Made by a program: the position numbers and the translations under genes | The notes under the pieces: model-generated | The model's input: only the letters and a program-made list of their open reading frames with translations | Databases searched by the model: none | What the model was told of the DNA's origin: nothing | Source of the DNA: JACOMS01 sp051252005 | GTDB taxonomy: Bacteria > Pseudomonadota > Alphaproteobacteria > Caulobacterales > Maricaulaceae | Direction of reading: 5' to 3' | Length of the DNA stretch: 64,000 bases | Assembly (NCBI GenBank): GCA_051252005.1 | Contig: JBPOEZ010000002.1 | Span: 248,001 to 312,000 of the forward strand | In this document: in pieces, positions 25,172-33,603 of the stretch | Layout: every line of letters starts with the position of its first letter | How positions within the stretch are numbered: the first letter of the stretch is position 1

Positions 25172-25474
25172 ATGTCGCTTCGGCGCACATATCGTCTTTG
25201 CCTTGGCATGATGGCTTTGCTCATCATGGCCTTGCAAACCTTGTCTATTGCTCATGCCGCGCAGTACGGCGACGCGTCGCATGAGCATAATGGCATGGTC
25301 TGTACCATGGACGCGATTGCCGTTAGCCATGTCGCCATTATCCCCGCGCCAACTGTGGCCGTTTACGTCCCTGTTTTCACCGCGCCAGTCTATCAAACCT
25401 CTTATATCTCTGCGGCCTATATCACGCCGCAGGGCCGCGCCCCGCCGCCCCGAAGTCCGCCAACACCCTCATAG
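25172..25474 (+). CDS. Small secreted His-containing protein, DUF2946-like
   Basis: This 100-residue protein has an N-terminal signal peptide (LCLGMMALLIMALQTLSIAHA, cleavage after AHA) followed by a short His/Cys segment (SHEHNGMVC), a hydrophobic middle and a Pro/Arg tail ending APPPRSPPTPS. The layout resembles DUF2946 proteins, small periplasmic proteins often encoded beside metal-type TonB receptors. It ends 71 bp before the ZnuD-like receptor on the same strand. A role in metal handling is inferred from position and the His/Cys residues. Confidence 0.65.
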   Translation: MSLRRTYRLCLGMMALLIMALQTLSIAHAAQYGDASHEHNGMVCTMDAIAVSHVAIIPAPTVAVYVPVFTAPVYQTSYISAAYITPQGRAPPPRSPPTPS

Positions 25475-25545
25475 TCACTCTATTTTGCTCCGTGCCGCTC
25501 TTTTGCGTCTGCGCGGATATCTATATCTGTCTATGAGGTTTTTTC

Positions 25546-27720
25546 ATGTTTATTACGTCCCTATCCCGTGCAGCGTCCTTGTCTGCCGTTCTCCTATTGT
25601 CTGTCTCCGCATCTGCCCTTGCCCAAGAAAGCCCGCAGCCTGCTGAAGACGAAATCATTGTCACCGGATCGCCCCTTATGCGCTCTGTCGACGAAGCCAT
25701 AACTGGCGTCTCTGTTCTCACGGGTCAGGAGCTTTCTGACCGCCTCGCTGGCACAATCGGCGAAACCCTTAAATCCGAACCGGGCGTGTCTTCGACATTC
25801 TTCGGCGCCGGAGCCTCCCGCCCAATCATTCGCGGACAAGGCGGTGATCGTGTTCGCGTTTTAACCAACGGCATTGGCTCTATTGACGCCTCTTCCGCCT
25901 CGCCAGACCACGCCGTCGCAGCAGAGCCTGCACAAGCCGAGCGCATCGAAGTCCTGCGCGGGGCCTCCCTTTTACGGTACGGGTCTTCCGGATCAGGCGG
26001 CATCGTCAACGTCATTGACGGACGCATCCCTACGCGCGTGCCAGACGACATAGAAGCCGCTATCCGCATCGGCGCATCCAGCGTTGACCTTGGCCGCGAA
26101 GTCGCCGCATCGGCGGATATTCCAGCCGGCAATAACTTCGTCATTCACCTCGACGGAACATGGCGCGAAACGGATAATTATAAAATCCCAGACGAAGCTG
26201 AAAGCGCCATCTTCCACGCCCTCGAACACGCGGAAGAGCACGATGATCACGATGATGATGACCATGATGATCATGATGAGCATGATGACGACCATGATGA
26301 GCACGAAGAAGAAACGCCGGATCGCGGGAGCTTAGAAAACTCATTCTCTAACGCGAAATCCTTCACAGGCGGACTGTCCTATGTTGGCGATCGCGGCTTC
26401 TTTGGCGCAGCCCTGCACCGTTATGAAAGTGATTACGGCATCCCAGGCGGGCACGAACACGCAGAAGAAGACGATCATCACGACGAAGATGACGATGATC
26501 ATGATGATCACGATCACGATGATGATGATGATGATCATGATCACGAAGAAGAGGCCGGCGTCACCATCGGGCTTGAGCAAACGCGCCTTGACCTAAATGG
26601 CGGCTTAAAATTGGACGGATTTATTGAGCGCGTGCAGTTTTTCGGCGGCGTGGCTGATTATAAGCACACAGAGTTTGAAGCCCCTGGCGAAGTCGGCACG
26701 GTCTTTACCAATAAAGGTTACGAGGGCCGCCTTGAAGCGATCCAAGCTGAAAGCAATGGCTGGTCAGCGGCTTACGGGCTTCAGCTACGCAGCCGTAAGT
26801 TCTCCGCTATTGGCGATGAGGCTTTTGTTGCCCCGACCAAAACTAACCAAATCGGCGCTTACATGTTCCACGAAAAAGAGCTTGGCGATATCCACCTCGA
26901 AGGCGCAGCGCGGTATGAGCGCACAGATCATGAAAACAAAACCACAGGCCAGACCCGTGACTTTGATCTGTTTAGCCTCTCAGGCGGCGGCGACGTTCAC
27001 CTGACCGACACCATCCGTCTAGGCGGCACCGTGTTCCGCACGGAACGCGCGCCAACCAGCGAAGAACTGTTTTCAAACGGCCCGCACCTTGCAACTAGTC
27101 AGTTTGAACGCGGCGACATTACGCTGGATAAAGAAGTCGCGACAGGCATAGAAGCCGCGTTCCGTCACCGCCAAGACAATCACTTCATCACCGTCAACGC
27201 CTTCTACACGGACTATGAAAATTACATCTATGAGGCTGATATCGACGAAGAGGAAGACGGCTTGCCTGTGTTTATGTTTACAGGTGAGGATGCAACCTTC
27301 CAAGGCGCAGAAATTCATGCAGGACATGATCTCGGCCGGGTCGGAAGCTTCGAAGTCTCGGCTGATGTCTTGGCCGAGTATGTGCGGGCCAAAACCGATA
27401 GCGGGAACTTGCCGCGTATTCCGCCGCTCTCCATCTTGCCCGCGCTTGAGGCCGAAAGTGAGCGCTTTAAATTCAGAGCTGAGATTGATTACGCCGCAAG
27501 CCAGAAGAAGCTCGCAGCGGGCGAAATCCCCACAGAGGACTACGCGCTGACCAATCTCTTCGCTACATGGAAAGCACCGACAGGCGCGCAAAATGTGCGG
27601 CTATCTTTGTCGGTCTTAAATCTTATGAATGTAGACGCCCGTCAGCACACCTCTTTCTTAAAAGACGTTGTGCCTTTGCCGGGGCGTAATGTTCGCTTTT
27701 CTATCAGCGCCGACTTTTAA
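25546..27720 (+). CDS. ZnuD-like TonB-dependent receptor with His/Asp-rich loops
   Basis: This 724-residue outer-membrane receptor has a signal peptide (cleavage after ALA, about residue 26), a plug domain (EDEIIVTGSPLMRS, IIRGQGGDRVRVLTNGIGSI, VLRGASLLRYGSSGSGGIVN) and a beta-barrel ending in aromatic NVRFSISADF. Two loops, at about residues 226-260 and 302-335, are almost pure His/Asp/Glu (for example DDHDDDDHDDHDEHDDDHDE). This is the hallmark of ZnuD-type zinc receptors, where such loops capture Zn2+ at the cell surface. GAGG lies 7 nt before the ATG. No Zur-type palindrome was recognised in the short upstream gaps. Confidence 0.92.
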   Translation: MFITSLSRAASLSAVLLLSVSASALAQESPQPAEDEIIVTGSPLMRSVDEAITGVSVLTGQELSDRLAGTIGETLKSEPGVSSTFFGAGASRPIIRGQGGDRVRVLTNGIGSIDASSASPDHAVAAEPAQAERIEVLRGASLLRYGSSGSGGIVNVIDGRIPTRVPDDIEAAIRIGASSVDLGREVAASADIPAGNNFVIHLDGTWRETDNYKIPDEAESAIFHALEHAEEHDDHDDDDHDDHDEHDDDHDEHEEETPDRGSLENSFSNAKSFTGGLSYVGDRGFFGAALHRYESDYGIPGGHEHAEEDDHHDEDDDDHDDHDHDDDDDDHDHEEEAGVTIGLEQTRLDLNGGLKLDGFIERVQFFGGVADYKHTEFEAPGEVGTVFTNKGYEGRLEAIQAESNGWSAAYGLQLRSRKFSAIGDEAFVAPTKTNQIGAYMFHEKELGDIHLEGAARYERTDHENKTTGQTRDFDLFSLSGGGDVHLTDTIRLGGTVFRTERAPTSEELFSNGPHLATSQFERGDITLDKEVATGIEAAFRHRQDNHFITVNAFYTDYENYIYEADIDEEEDGLPVFMFTGEDATFQGAEIHAGHDLGRVGSFEVSADVLAEYVRAKTDSGNLPRIPPLSILPALEAESERFKFRAEIDYAASQKKLAAGEIPTEDYALTNLFATWKAPTGAQNVRLSLSVLNLMNVDARQHTSFLKDVVPLPGRNVRFSISADF

Positions 27721-27738
27721 ATCGGCGCTGACCATTTT

Positions 27739-27762
27739 ACTGGCGGCTCTTTAGCCGCCAGT
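27739..27762. terminator. Hairpin between convergent genes
   Basis: A perfect 10-bp stem (ACTGGCGGCT with AGCCGCCAGT, loop CTTT) fills the 42-bp gap between the TonB receptor and the FKBP gene. The flanks lack a strong T-run on either strand, but its strength and position suggest bidirectional termination or protection of both transcript ends. Confidence 0.55.
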
Positions 27763-28383
27763 CTATCCTTTCGGATCGTAGCTCAAAAGCTGCATATGGA
27801 AAACCAATGTTGCATTGGGCGGGATAGACGGGCGGCCCTTGGAGCCGTAAGCCAAATCACCCGGAATATAAAGCGTGCGGGCTTCGCACGGTTTCATCCC
27901 TTCAAGGGCTTCGTTCCAGCCCTTGATAAACCCATTAGCCGTATGAACAATCGGATCATTGCGGTCATAGGAACTATCAAATTTTGTCCCGTCTGGGAAG
28001 AAACCGTGATAGTTAAGCGTCACAGGCTGCGACCCTGACGGCGATGACGCCTCATCAAGACCTTTTTGAACAACCGTATATTGCAGGCCAGATTTCGTCG
28101 TAATGACGTCTTTGCGCGCACCGTTTGCCAAATGCCAAGCTTCAGGGTCATCATTCGCGGCAGGCATGCCTTCGAGCGTGCTTGCATAGGCAGAAATATC
28201 TTCAAGAACTTTGTCGGCTGGGCATGTCGCGAACGGGTCGCCAAACACTTCAAGCTTCAACGCGTCAACGTCTTGGCGTAATTCTTTCACGTCAGCATCA
28301 CTGCCGCCAGGTTGGCACGCCGATAAAGCTAGCGCAGAAACGCAGGCCGCCAAAAGCGCTGTAGTTTTTAGGGTCAATGTCAT
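27763..28383 (-). CDS. FKBP-type peptidyl-prolyl isomerase lipoprotein
   Basis: This 206-residue lipoprotein has a signal peptide ending in the lipobox LSAC (ACVSALALSACQPGG), a helical N-terminal region with a dimerisation-like segment, and an FKBP domain at about 95-200 (TLNYHGFFPDGTKFDSSYDR, IPGDLAYGSKGRPSIPPNAT, LVFHMQLLSY). It should catalyse proline isomerisation on folding envelope proteins. The start at 28383 was set by GGAG 6 nt upstream; earlier in-frame codons at 28389 and 28395 lie too close to or inside that site. Confidence 0.92.
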   Translation of the reverse strand: MTLTLKTTALLAACVSALALSACQPGGSDADVKELRQDVDALKLEVFGDPFATCPADKVLEDISAYASTLEGMPAANDDPEAWHLANGARKDVITTKSGLQYTVVQKGLDEASSPSGSQPVTLNYHGFFPDGTKFDSSYDRNDPIVHTANGFIKGWNEALEGMKPCEARTLYIPGDLAYGSKGRPSIPPNATLVFHMQLLSYDPKG

Positions 28384-28443
28384 AGTCATCTCCAAATAAT
28401 TTGGCTCTGACTAATCAACGGCGCTTAGCCTGTAAAGAGTAGA

Positions 28444-29181
28444 TTATACGGCTGCTTTAGGGTCATCGCGCAGCCACCCTGTAATGGAGTAGCGGTTGGC
28501 CCCTGCAAAATTCGTGACCTGCGTGACAATATGATCGCGTGGCACTTTGAACAGCGACAGAGAATTAAAACTGGGGGAAAAACCCCGCGTCGTCTCTTGC
28601 CCATTGAGGAATAAAAGCTGCCCGCCCCAATCGACCCGCCAATCCTTTGTGAACCCCATCACATAGGCGGCGCGGCGCTCGGCATTATCGCCCGTATCAT
28701 TATGCGCGTTCAAGAAATGGCCGGGCCCGTAAAGCGTCGCCTGCGCGTCATGCTTGATAACGCTCGGCTCATTAGTCACCGCCTTGGTGAAGCTCAGCAT
28801 CTCGGCTGAATTTAAAAACTCGGTCATGGCGTGCAAAGGCCACTCGGGATTATCCCCCGCGATCAGAGCGTCAATCATCGGATAACATGTATAGAGATAG
28901 GCAAACCCGCTCCGCGCCCGAGCCAAAACGCTTTGAATAACCCCCTGCCTCGCTTGCGGCGACAAAGCCGCCCATTCTTGCGGCTGATAATATCTATGGC
29001 CCCCTGTTTCATCCGAATGCACCATCCGCCAAGGCGTCGCTTTGGAAAGCACTTGATAAATTGACTCGGCCACATCTTCTGGAAACAAGTTCTCAATACG
29101 GATCATCCCGTCACGCGCAAAGTCACGCGCATAGGCCTCCACATCATGATCATCCCGAAGCTTTAATACAAATTCTGACAT
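28444..29181 (-). CDS. 2-oxoglutarate/Fe(II)-dependent oxygenase (prolyl hydroxylase type)
   Basis: This 245-residue protein has the 2OG-Fe(II) double-stranded beta-helix motif: the HxD iron ligands in LNAHNDTGDNAERRAAYV, a distal His near DHIVTQV, and Arg in NRYSITGWLRDD for binding the 2-oxoglutarate carboxylate. The N-terminal half (about 1-120) is a helical extension. Related proteins hydroxylate protein prolines or other residues; the substrate is unknown. It is followed on the same strand by the FKBP lipoprotein 60 bp downstream. Confidence 0.85.
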   Translation of the reverse strand: MSEFVLKLRDDHDVEAYARDFARDGMIRIENLFPEDVAESIYQVLSKATPWRMVHSDETGGHRYYQPQEWAALSPQARQGVIQSVLARARSGFAYLYTCYPMIDALIAGDNPEWPLHAMTEFLNSAEMLSFTKAVTNEPSVIKHDAQATLYGPGHFLNAHNDTGDNAERRAAYVMGFTKDWRVDWGGQLLFLNGQETTRGFSPSFNSLSLFKVPRDHIVTQVTNFAGANRYSITGWLRDDPKAAV

Positions 29182-29580
29182 AGATGCGGCCTAACAGTTT
29201 TAAGAGAGCGGGCCAAGAGAAAGAGGAAGGCAGCGGGGGAAGAATGCGCAAGGCGCGGTAAGGCGGCGCTTAATATAGGTCTCCCATTTCAAGGCTATCA
29301 TCCCCTTTCACGCAGTAACATCATCCCATTTTTCTAACTAATGTCATCCCGCAAAGCCGTAGGCTTATGCGGGATCTCGAGAGTAAGGGCACCCAATAAC
29401 GTCTAGGTCCCGCGTCTCTTTGTTTGCAAGCAAACAATAACGCGGGATGACGGGCTATTTTTGAAGTGGAGCGCGTATTAACCCTCGTCCCCCGATCCCA
29501 AAAACATCGCCTTTTCAATCCCTTACAAAAATATCGCCCATAATAATCCTCGCCCCTCGGTTTACCCCTAATGTGTAAGC
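29182..29580. other. 399-bp intergenic region carrying a palindromic repeat element
   Basis: No credible gene is seen. The stretch has several TCATCCC motifs (about 29299, 29324 and 29345) and the structured element at 29343-29451. An 88-codon minus-strand frame crossing it (29321-29587) looks like translated repeat and not a gene. The left part probably contains the promoter for the 2OG oxygenase, but I see no clear sites. Confidence 0.6.
29343..29451. repeat. Nested palindromic element of REP/ERIC type
   Basis: The ends GTCATCCCGC (29343-29352) and GCGGGATGAC (29442-29451) are perfect inverted repeats. Inside are two hairpins: ATCCCGCAAAGC with GCTTATGCGGGAT (29346-29375), and TCCCGCGT with ACGCGGGA (29408-29447). 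The second encloses a further perfect TTGTTTGC-aa-GCAAACAA stem. This resembles short palindromic intergenic repeats scattered in alphaproteobacterial genomes. Only one copy is in the window, so its repeat status rests on structure. Confidence 0.6.
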
Positions 29581-30399
29581 ATGACACATCAGAGAACAGA
29601 TACAGAAATAGCGCTAGAATATAGCCGCCCCGATATGACCGCCCCGCCGCAATTTCCCTGCGGGCCGGAGATTTGGGATACGTCTGCCCTTCGGGCCGTT
29701 ATCCCTGCCCTGATCGCGCGGCTGTTCACGCTGTTCTCGCCCGAAGGTATTCAGCGCGGGGCTATGGCTCGGTTGTGGGATATCCGCCGCATGATCGTGC
29801 AGCTTCACCGCGCCGAGACGTTTAATTTCACAACATGGCTTATCCGTTCCATGCAATCCAACCGTGCGTGGCAAACCCAAATCCGCGAAGATTTAGGCGG
29901 TGAACCCGCGCTTCAAAGATGGGAACGCCGACGCGAGAAAATGCTAGAGGGGCCTTCCGAGTCCGTGAACAAAGCGGCCCCGAAGACGGTTTCTAAGACC
30001 GCCAAACGCAAAGCCTCAAACCCCATGAAAGACCGTTACGGCTTGTTCCATTTAGCGTCATTATCACGAGAAACTGTCAAAGCCCCGTCACTACGGCTCC
30101 TGCTTCCGTCTCTACCTCGCAATGCAGGCGCGAGCCTTCTTTGGCCGAAACCGATTGGCCTCACCCCCGATCAACTCCGCGCGCCGGAAGTCGCATGCGC
30201 ACTCAACAGCAATGACATTGATGGTCAGGCCGATACACACTTATCGCAAAATCCAAACACGCCGAGCTTCACCCGCGAGGCCCTTATAAAAATATGGGAA
30301 AGGCTCCACGCCCAACATAGTGAGTGGAACCACAGGCTAATGATCGCCGATATCATGATGGCCACCCCCTCAATAAGAGGCGCCTACTCCCCTCCGTGA
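29581..30399 (+). CDS. Hypothetical protein, 272 residues
   Basis: I do not recognise this protein. It has a helical N-terminal region (VIPALIARLFTLFSPEGIQR, WDIRRMIVQLHRAETFNFTT), a basic Lys/Ser/Thr linker around 125-150 (KAAPKTVSKTAKRKASN) and a helical C-terminus ending IADIMMATPSIRGAYSPP. There is no signal peptide or membrane span. The ATG at 29581 follows the palindromic repeat region directly, and the next gene is convergent, so it stands alone. Coding is supported by length and by a normal residue composition; the function is unknown. Confidence 0.6.
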   Translation: MTHQRTDTEIALEYSRPDMTAPPQFPCGPEIWDTSALRAVIPALIARLFTLFSPEGIQRGAMARLWDIRRMIVQLHRAETFNFTTWLIRSMQSNRAWQTQIREDLGGEPALQRWERRREKMLEGPSESVNKAAPKTVSKTAKRKASNPMKDRYGLFHLASLSRETVKAPSLRLLLPSLPRNAGASLLWPKPIGLTPDQLRAPEVACALNSNDIDGQADTHLSQNPNTPSFTREALIKIWERLHAQHSEWNHRLMIADIMMATPSIRGAYSPP

Positions 30400-30493
30400 G
30401 ATGAGCCGCCTACCATTTTCAAAATATAATTTTCACGCAGTCCTTCACAGGACGGCGCTATCTGTGCTGCGTAAATTTCACAAACGAGCCTTG

Positions 30494-31036
30494 TTATCCC
30501 GCGCGGCTATAGGCAAGTTTGAGCCAATCTTTGACATCGCCGTCAAAGTCATCCGCCGTTTCAAGCCTCACCCTGTGACTACACATGGCATTATAGGTTT
30601 CTAAGCGCCCTGCTGCCTCTTCGCCTTTCAGGGCAAACCCGAGATCAATACGGCTTTTTGTGGCAGGCGTGATGAGCGCGAATTGCTTAGCGCGGCGAAG
30701 GCTCACACTCGCCTTTTTCGGAGCCACTTCGATATCGTCGCCCAAGGTTTGGATATATGTAAGAATAGTCTCGTAAAGAGGTTTCAACCCCGCTTTCCCG
30801 CCAGAATATTGCACGGCGACAAGATCAATATCTTCACCTGTCTCTCTGGCTGTAGCCGCAACAAGATTGGCAAAACCATGAGTCATACCTTGATCTGTTT
30901 TAAGGTGTTTGAGGATTTCGCCATGTTTTTCAAGGCCACTTTTCTTCACAATGACAAGCCATTCCGGCAAGGACTTTCCCGTTTTCTCCGGCATATTATT
31001 TATCATACTAACGAGCATATCTGCAGAGCTGGCCAT
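30494..31036 (-). CDS. DUF4287/DUF5655-type domain protein
   Basis: This 180-residue protein begins with a DUF4287-like domain (about 5-60: KTGKSLPEWLVIVKKSGLEK, LKTDQGMTHGFANLVA). It continues with a DUF5655-like domain (about 85-175: LKPLYETILTYIQTLG, then KKASVSLRRAKQFALITPAT). Both are small uncharacterised domains that often occur together. It looks cytoplasmic. It is divergent from the lipoprotein hydrolase gene, with about 100 bp between the two starts. Confidence 0.82.
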   Translation of the reverse strand: MASSADMLVSMINNMPEKTGKSLPEWLVIVKKSGLEKHGEILKHLKTDQGMTHGFANLVAATARETGEDIDLVAVQYSGGKAGLKPLYETILTYIQTLGDDIEVAPKKASVSLRRAKQFALITPATKSRIDLGFALKGEEAAGRLETYNAMCSHRVRLETADDFDGDVKDWLKLAYSRAG

Positions 31037-31136
31037 ATATCTCCCCTTTTAACGACAGAAACCTTATCATGTTTTTGTGAAGACCCCAACGTCAATAGTG
31101 GTGGCGCGGCGTCCTGCTTTCTGTTTTAACCTCACT

Positions 31137-31997
31137 ATGAATTATTTAAAATCACTCTGGTCCGCTGCGGCCCTCGCGACTTTAACGGCCTGCTCGCCCG
31201 CAAAGCTTCTCAATACAATCACGCCGTCTGGTAATTTTACCAAGCAAAGCGATATTAGTTTTGGCGAACATCCGCGCTATAAGCTCGATATTTACAAACC
31301 CGAAACACCGAAGATCGGCGCACCTGTTTTGGTATTCGTGCATGGCGGCGGCTGGAATAATGGCTCGAAAGATTTGTATAAATTTATCGGCGACGGATTT
31401 ACAGGCGAAGGCTATACGGTTGTCGTCCCCAATTACCGCCTCCATCCAAACGCGGTCTACCCTGACCCGTTGACCGACACGGCCAAAGCCGTCGCTTGGA
31501 CAGCCAAAAATTATCCCGGCCGCTCTCTCATATTAATGGGTCATTCCGCTGGCGCGTATAATGTGTTGATGATGGGCCTCGACAAAGGCTTCCTCGCCGC
31601 GGAGGACGTGAGTATGTGCGCGCGCATAAGCGGCGTGATTAGCCTCGCGGGCCCCGTCGGTATTGTTCCGCTCAAAAAAGAACCATACATCACCGTCTTC
31701 CCAGAGAAGTTCACTGGCATAGACGCCGCCCTGAATAATGTGAACGCGCCGTCCCCGCCCATGTTCCTCATGAACGGTGGCAAGGATGATCAGGTCTATC
31801 CGCGAAACGCCATAGCTCTTGATAAAGCCATCAAAGAACGGGGCGGAAAACCTGAGCTAAAGCTCTATCCCAAGCTGTCCCACACGGACGCCGTGAAAGT
31901 TCTGTCCCGTTATTTCGACGGCGACTCGACGCTTAAAAATGACATCTTACAGTTCATGTCTGATAATTCCGCGGCGAAAGATTCGTACTGCAAGTAG
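31137..31997 (+). CDS. Alpha/beta hydrolase lipoprotein (esterase type)
   Basis: This 286-residue protein starts MNYLKSLWSAAALATLTACS, a signal peptide with lipobox LTAC. The hydrolase fold follows with the oxyanion motif VFVHGGGWNNGS (HGGGW), the nucleophile elbow MGHSAGAYN (GHSAG), and the acid/His region NGGKDDQVYP and KLSHTDA. This is a BD-FAE/esterase-lipase-like enzyme anchored in the envelope. The start at 31137 was chosen for the lipobox; a GTG 60 bp upstream adds unrelated residues. Its stop lies 1 bp before the next ATG. Confidence 0.9.
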   Translation: MNYLKSLWSAAALATLTACSPAKLLNTITPSGNFTKQSDISFGEHPRYKLDIYKPETPKIGAPVLVFVHGGGWNNGSKDLYKFIGDGFTGEGYTVVVPNYRLHPNAVYPDPLTDTAKAVAWTAKNYPGRSLILMGHSAGAYNVLMMGLDKGFLAAEDVSMCARISGVISLAGPVGIVPLKKEPYITVFPEKFTGIDAALNNVNAPSPPMFLMNGGKDDQVYPRNAIALDKAIKERGGKPELKLYPKLSHTDAVKVLSRYFDGDSTLKNDILQFMSDNSAAKDSYCK

Positions 31998-31998
31998 T

Positions 31999-33564
31999 AT
32001 GACCTACGACGCCGTCATTATCGGAGCTGGACATAACGGCCTAACCTGCGCCTTCTATTTGGCGCGCAAAGGGTTGAAAGTTTGCGTTTTAGAACGGCAC
32101 ACCGATGTCGGCGGCGCGGCCGTCACCGAAGAGTTTCATCCAGGCTTTCGTAATTCCGTGGCCTCTTACACAGTCTCGCTTTTGCAGCCCAAAGTCATTG
32201 AAGACATGAAGCTCTATGATCACGGCTTGTCTGTGGTCCTGCGCAAAGTTGATAATTATCTCGCGCTCGAAGACGGCTATATGCTTGCGGGGCAAGACAG
32301 TTTAACGCAGCGAGAAATTGCGCGCTTTTCCGGCACTGACGCGAAAACCTATCTTCGGTATGAGCGCGACTTAGATGTGATCGTGGAGCTTTTGCGTGAG
32401 TTTTTATTGACCTGCCCTCCCAATGCGGGCGGCGGATTGTCTGATGTTTTGGCGCTTTTGAAAGCGGGATACAAAGCGGGTAAACTGAGCTTGGAAGATC
32501 AGCGAAACTTGCTCGACTTTTTCACCAAAAGCGCGGGCGAAATTCTTGATTATTATTTCGAGAACGAAACGGTCAAAGCGCTGTTCGGATTTGACGCTGT
32601 CGTTGGACACTTCGCCTCGCCCTATGAACCGGGATCGGCTTATGTCCTGTTACATCATGTGTTCGGCGAAGCCGCAGGCGTAAAAGGCGCATGGGGCCAT
32701 GCCATTGGCGGCATGGGCGCAATCACGCAAGCGATGAAACGGGCCTGCGAAGCGGCGGGCGTCACAATTAAAACTGATACTCCTGTCGAGACAATCTTGA
32801 CGGAAAAAGGCAAAATTAGTGGCGTTATCGCGGGCGGTGAAACCCTAAGCACAAACATTATCGCCTCGAGCGTTCATCCCAAAATACTCTATCAAAATCT
32901 AATCAAGGCAGAAGATTTGGAGCCCGCTTTCAAAGAGCGCATTAAACGCTATGCCTCGCACTCCGGAACATTTCGAATGAATGTCGCGCTCGATACATTG
33001 CCGGCCTTTACCCATGCGCCTGATGGTGCTGATTATTTAACATCTGGAATCGTTATCGCGCCAAGCCTAGAGTATATGGATAAGGCTTGGCTCTCGGCGC
33101 GGAAAAAAGGGTGGTCAGATGCTCCGATTATTGAAATGCTGATTCCGTCCACTTTGGATGATAGTTTGGCTCCAGATGGGCAACATGTCGCGAGCCTGTT
33201 CTGTCAGCAATTTTCCTATGACCTGCCAAATGGGCAAACGTGGGATGAGGTATGCGAACTGGCCGCCGATCATATCATAGACTGCGTCGACCAATATGCT
33301 CCCGGGTTTAAGGCCTCAGTTCTAGCGCGGCAGATTAATTCACCGCTAGATCTTGAGCGCCGCTTTGGCCTTGTCGGCGGGGATATTTTCCACGGACGTA
33401 TGAGCCTTGAGCAGCTTTTTTCCGCGCGCCCCGTCCTCGGACATGGCTCTTATCGCGGCCCAATTAAGGGCCTCTATATGTGCGGCTCCGGCACCCATCC
33501 GGGCGGCGGCGTCACCGGCGCGCCCGGGCACAATGCCGCGCACGCCATATTAAAAGACCGATAG
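31999..33564 (+). CDS. PYROXD2-like NAD(P)/FAD-dependent oxidoreductase (phytoene desaturase superfamily)
   Basis: This 521-residue flavoprotein begins MTYDAVIIGAGHNGLTCAFY then LARKGLKVCVLERH, the FAD-binding motif with the HNGL signature of the PYROXD2 group. Its C-terminus contains LYMCGSGTHPGGGVTGAPGH, matching the family's second FAD-binding stretch. Related proteins include carotenoid desaturases, but no other carotenoid gene is near, so a general amine or lipid oxidoreductase role is as likely. The frame was trimmed from 31939 because the first 20 codons overlap the hydrolase gene. Confidence 0.88.
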   Translation: MTYDAVIIGAGHNGLTCAFYLARKGLKVCVLERHTDVGGAAVTEEFHPGFRNSVASYTVSLLQPKVIEDMKLYDHGLSVVLRKVDNYLALEDGYMLAGQDSLTQREIARFSGTDAKTYLRYERDLDVIVELLREFLLTCPPNAGGGLSDVLALLKAGYKAGKLSLEDQRNLLDFFTKSAGEILDYYFENETVKALFGFDAVVGHFASPYEPGSAYVLLHHVFGEAAGVKGAWGHAIGGMGAITQAMKRACEAAGVTIKTDTPVETILTEKGKISGVIAGGETLSTNIIASSVHPKILYQNLIKAEDLEPAFKERIKRYASHSGTFRMNVALDTLPAFTHAPDGADYLTSGIVIAPSLEYMDKAWLSARKKGWSDAPIIEMLIPSTLDDSLAPDGQHVASLFCQQFSYDLPNGQTWDEVCELAADHIIDCVDQYAPGFKASVLARQINSPLDLERRFGLVGGDIFHGRMSLEQLFSARPVLGHGSYRGPIKGLYMCGSGTHPGGGVTGAPGHNAAHAILKDR

Positions 33565-33603
33565 ACCAGAAGACAAACAACAGAGACAGTTAAAGAGCCC
33601 CTC

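Noticed and set aside
26141..26580. Minus-strand frames rich in Met/Ile/Val opposite the TonB receptor loops
   Set aside because: They are complementary-strand readings of the GAT/CAT-rich His/Asp codons of the receptor and are not independent genes.
29321..29587. 88-codon minus-strand frame in the intergenic repeat
   Set aside because: It reads through the palindromic element and resembles translated repeat sequence; it also overlaps the start of the next gene.
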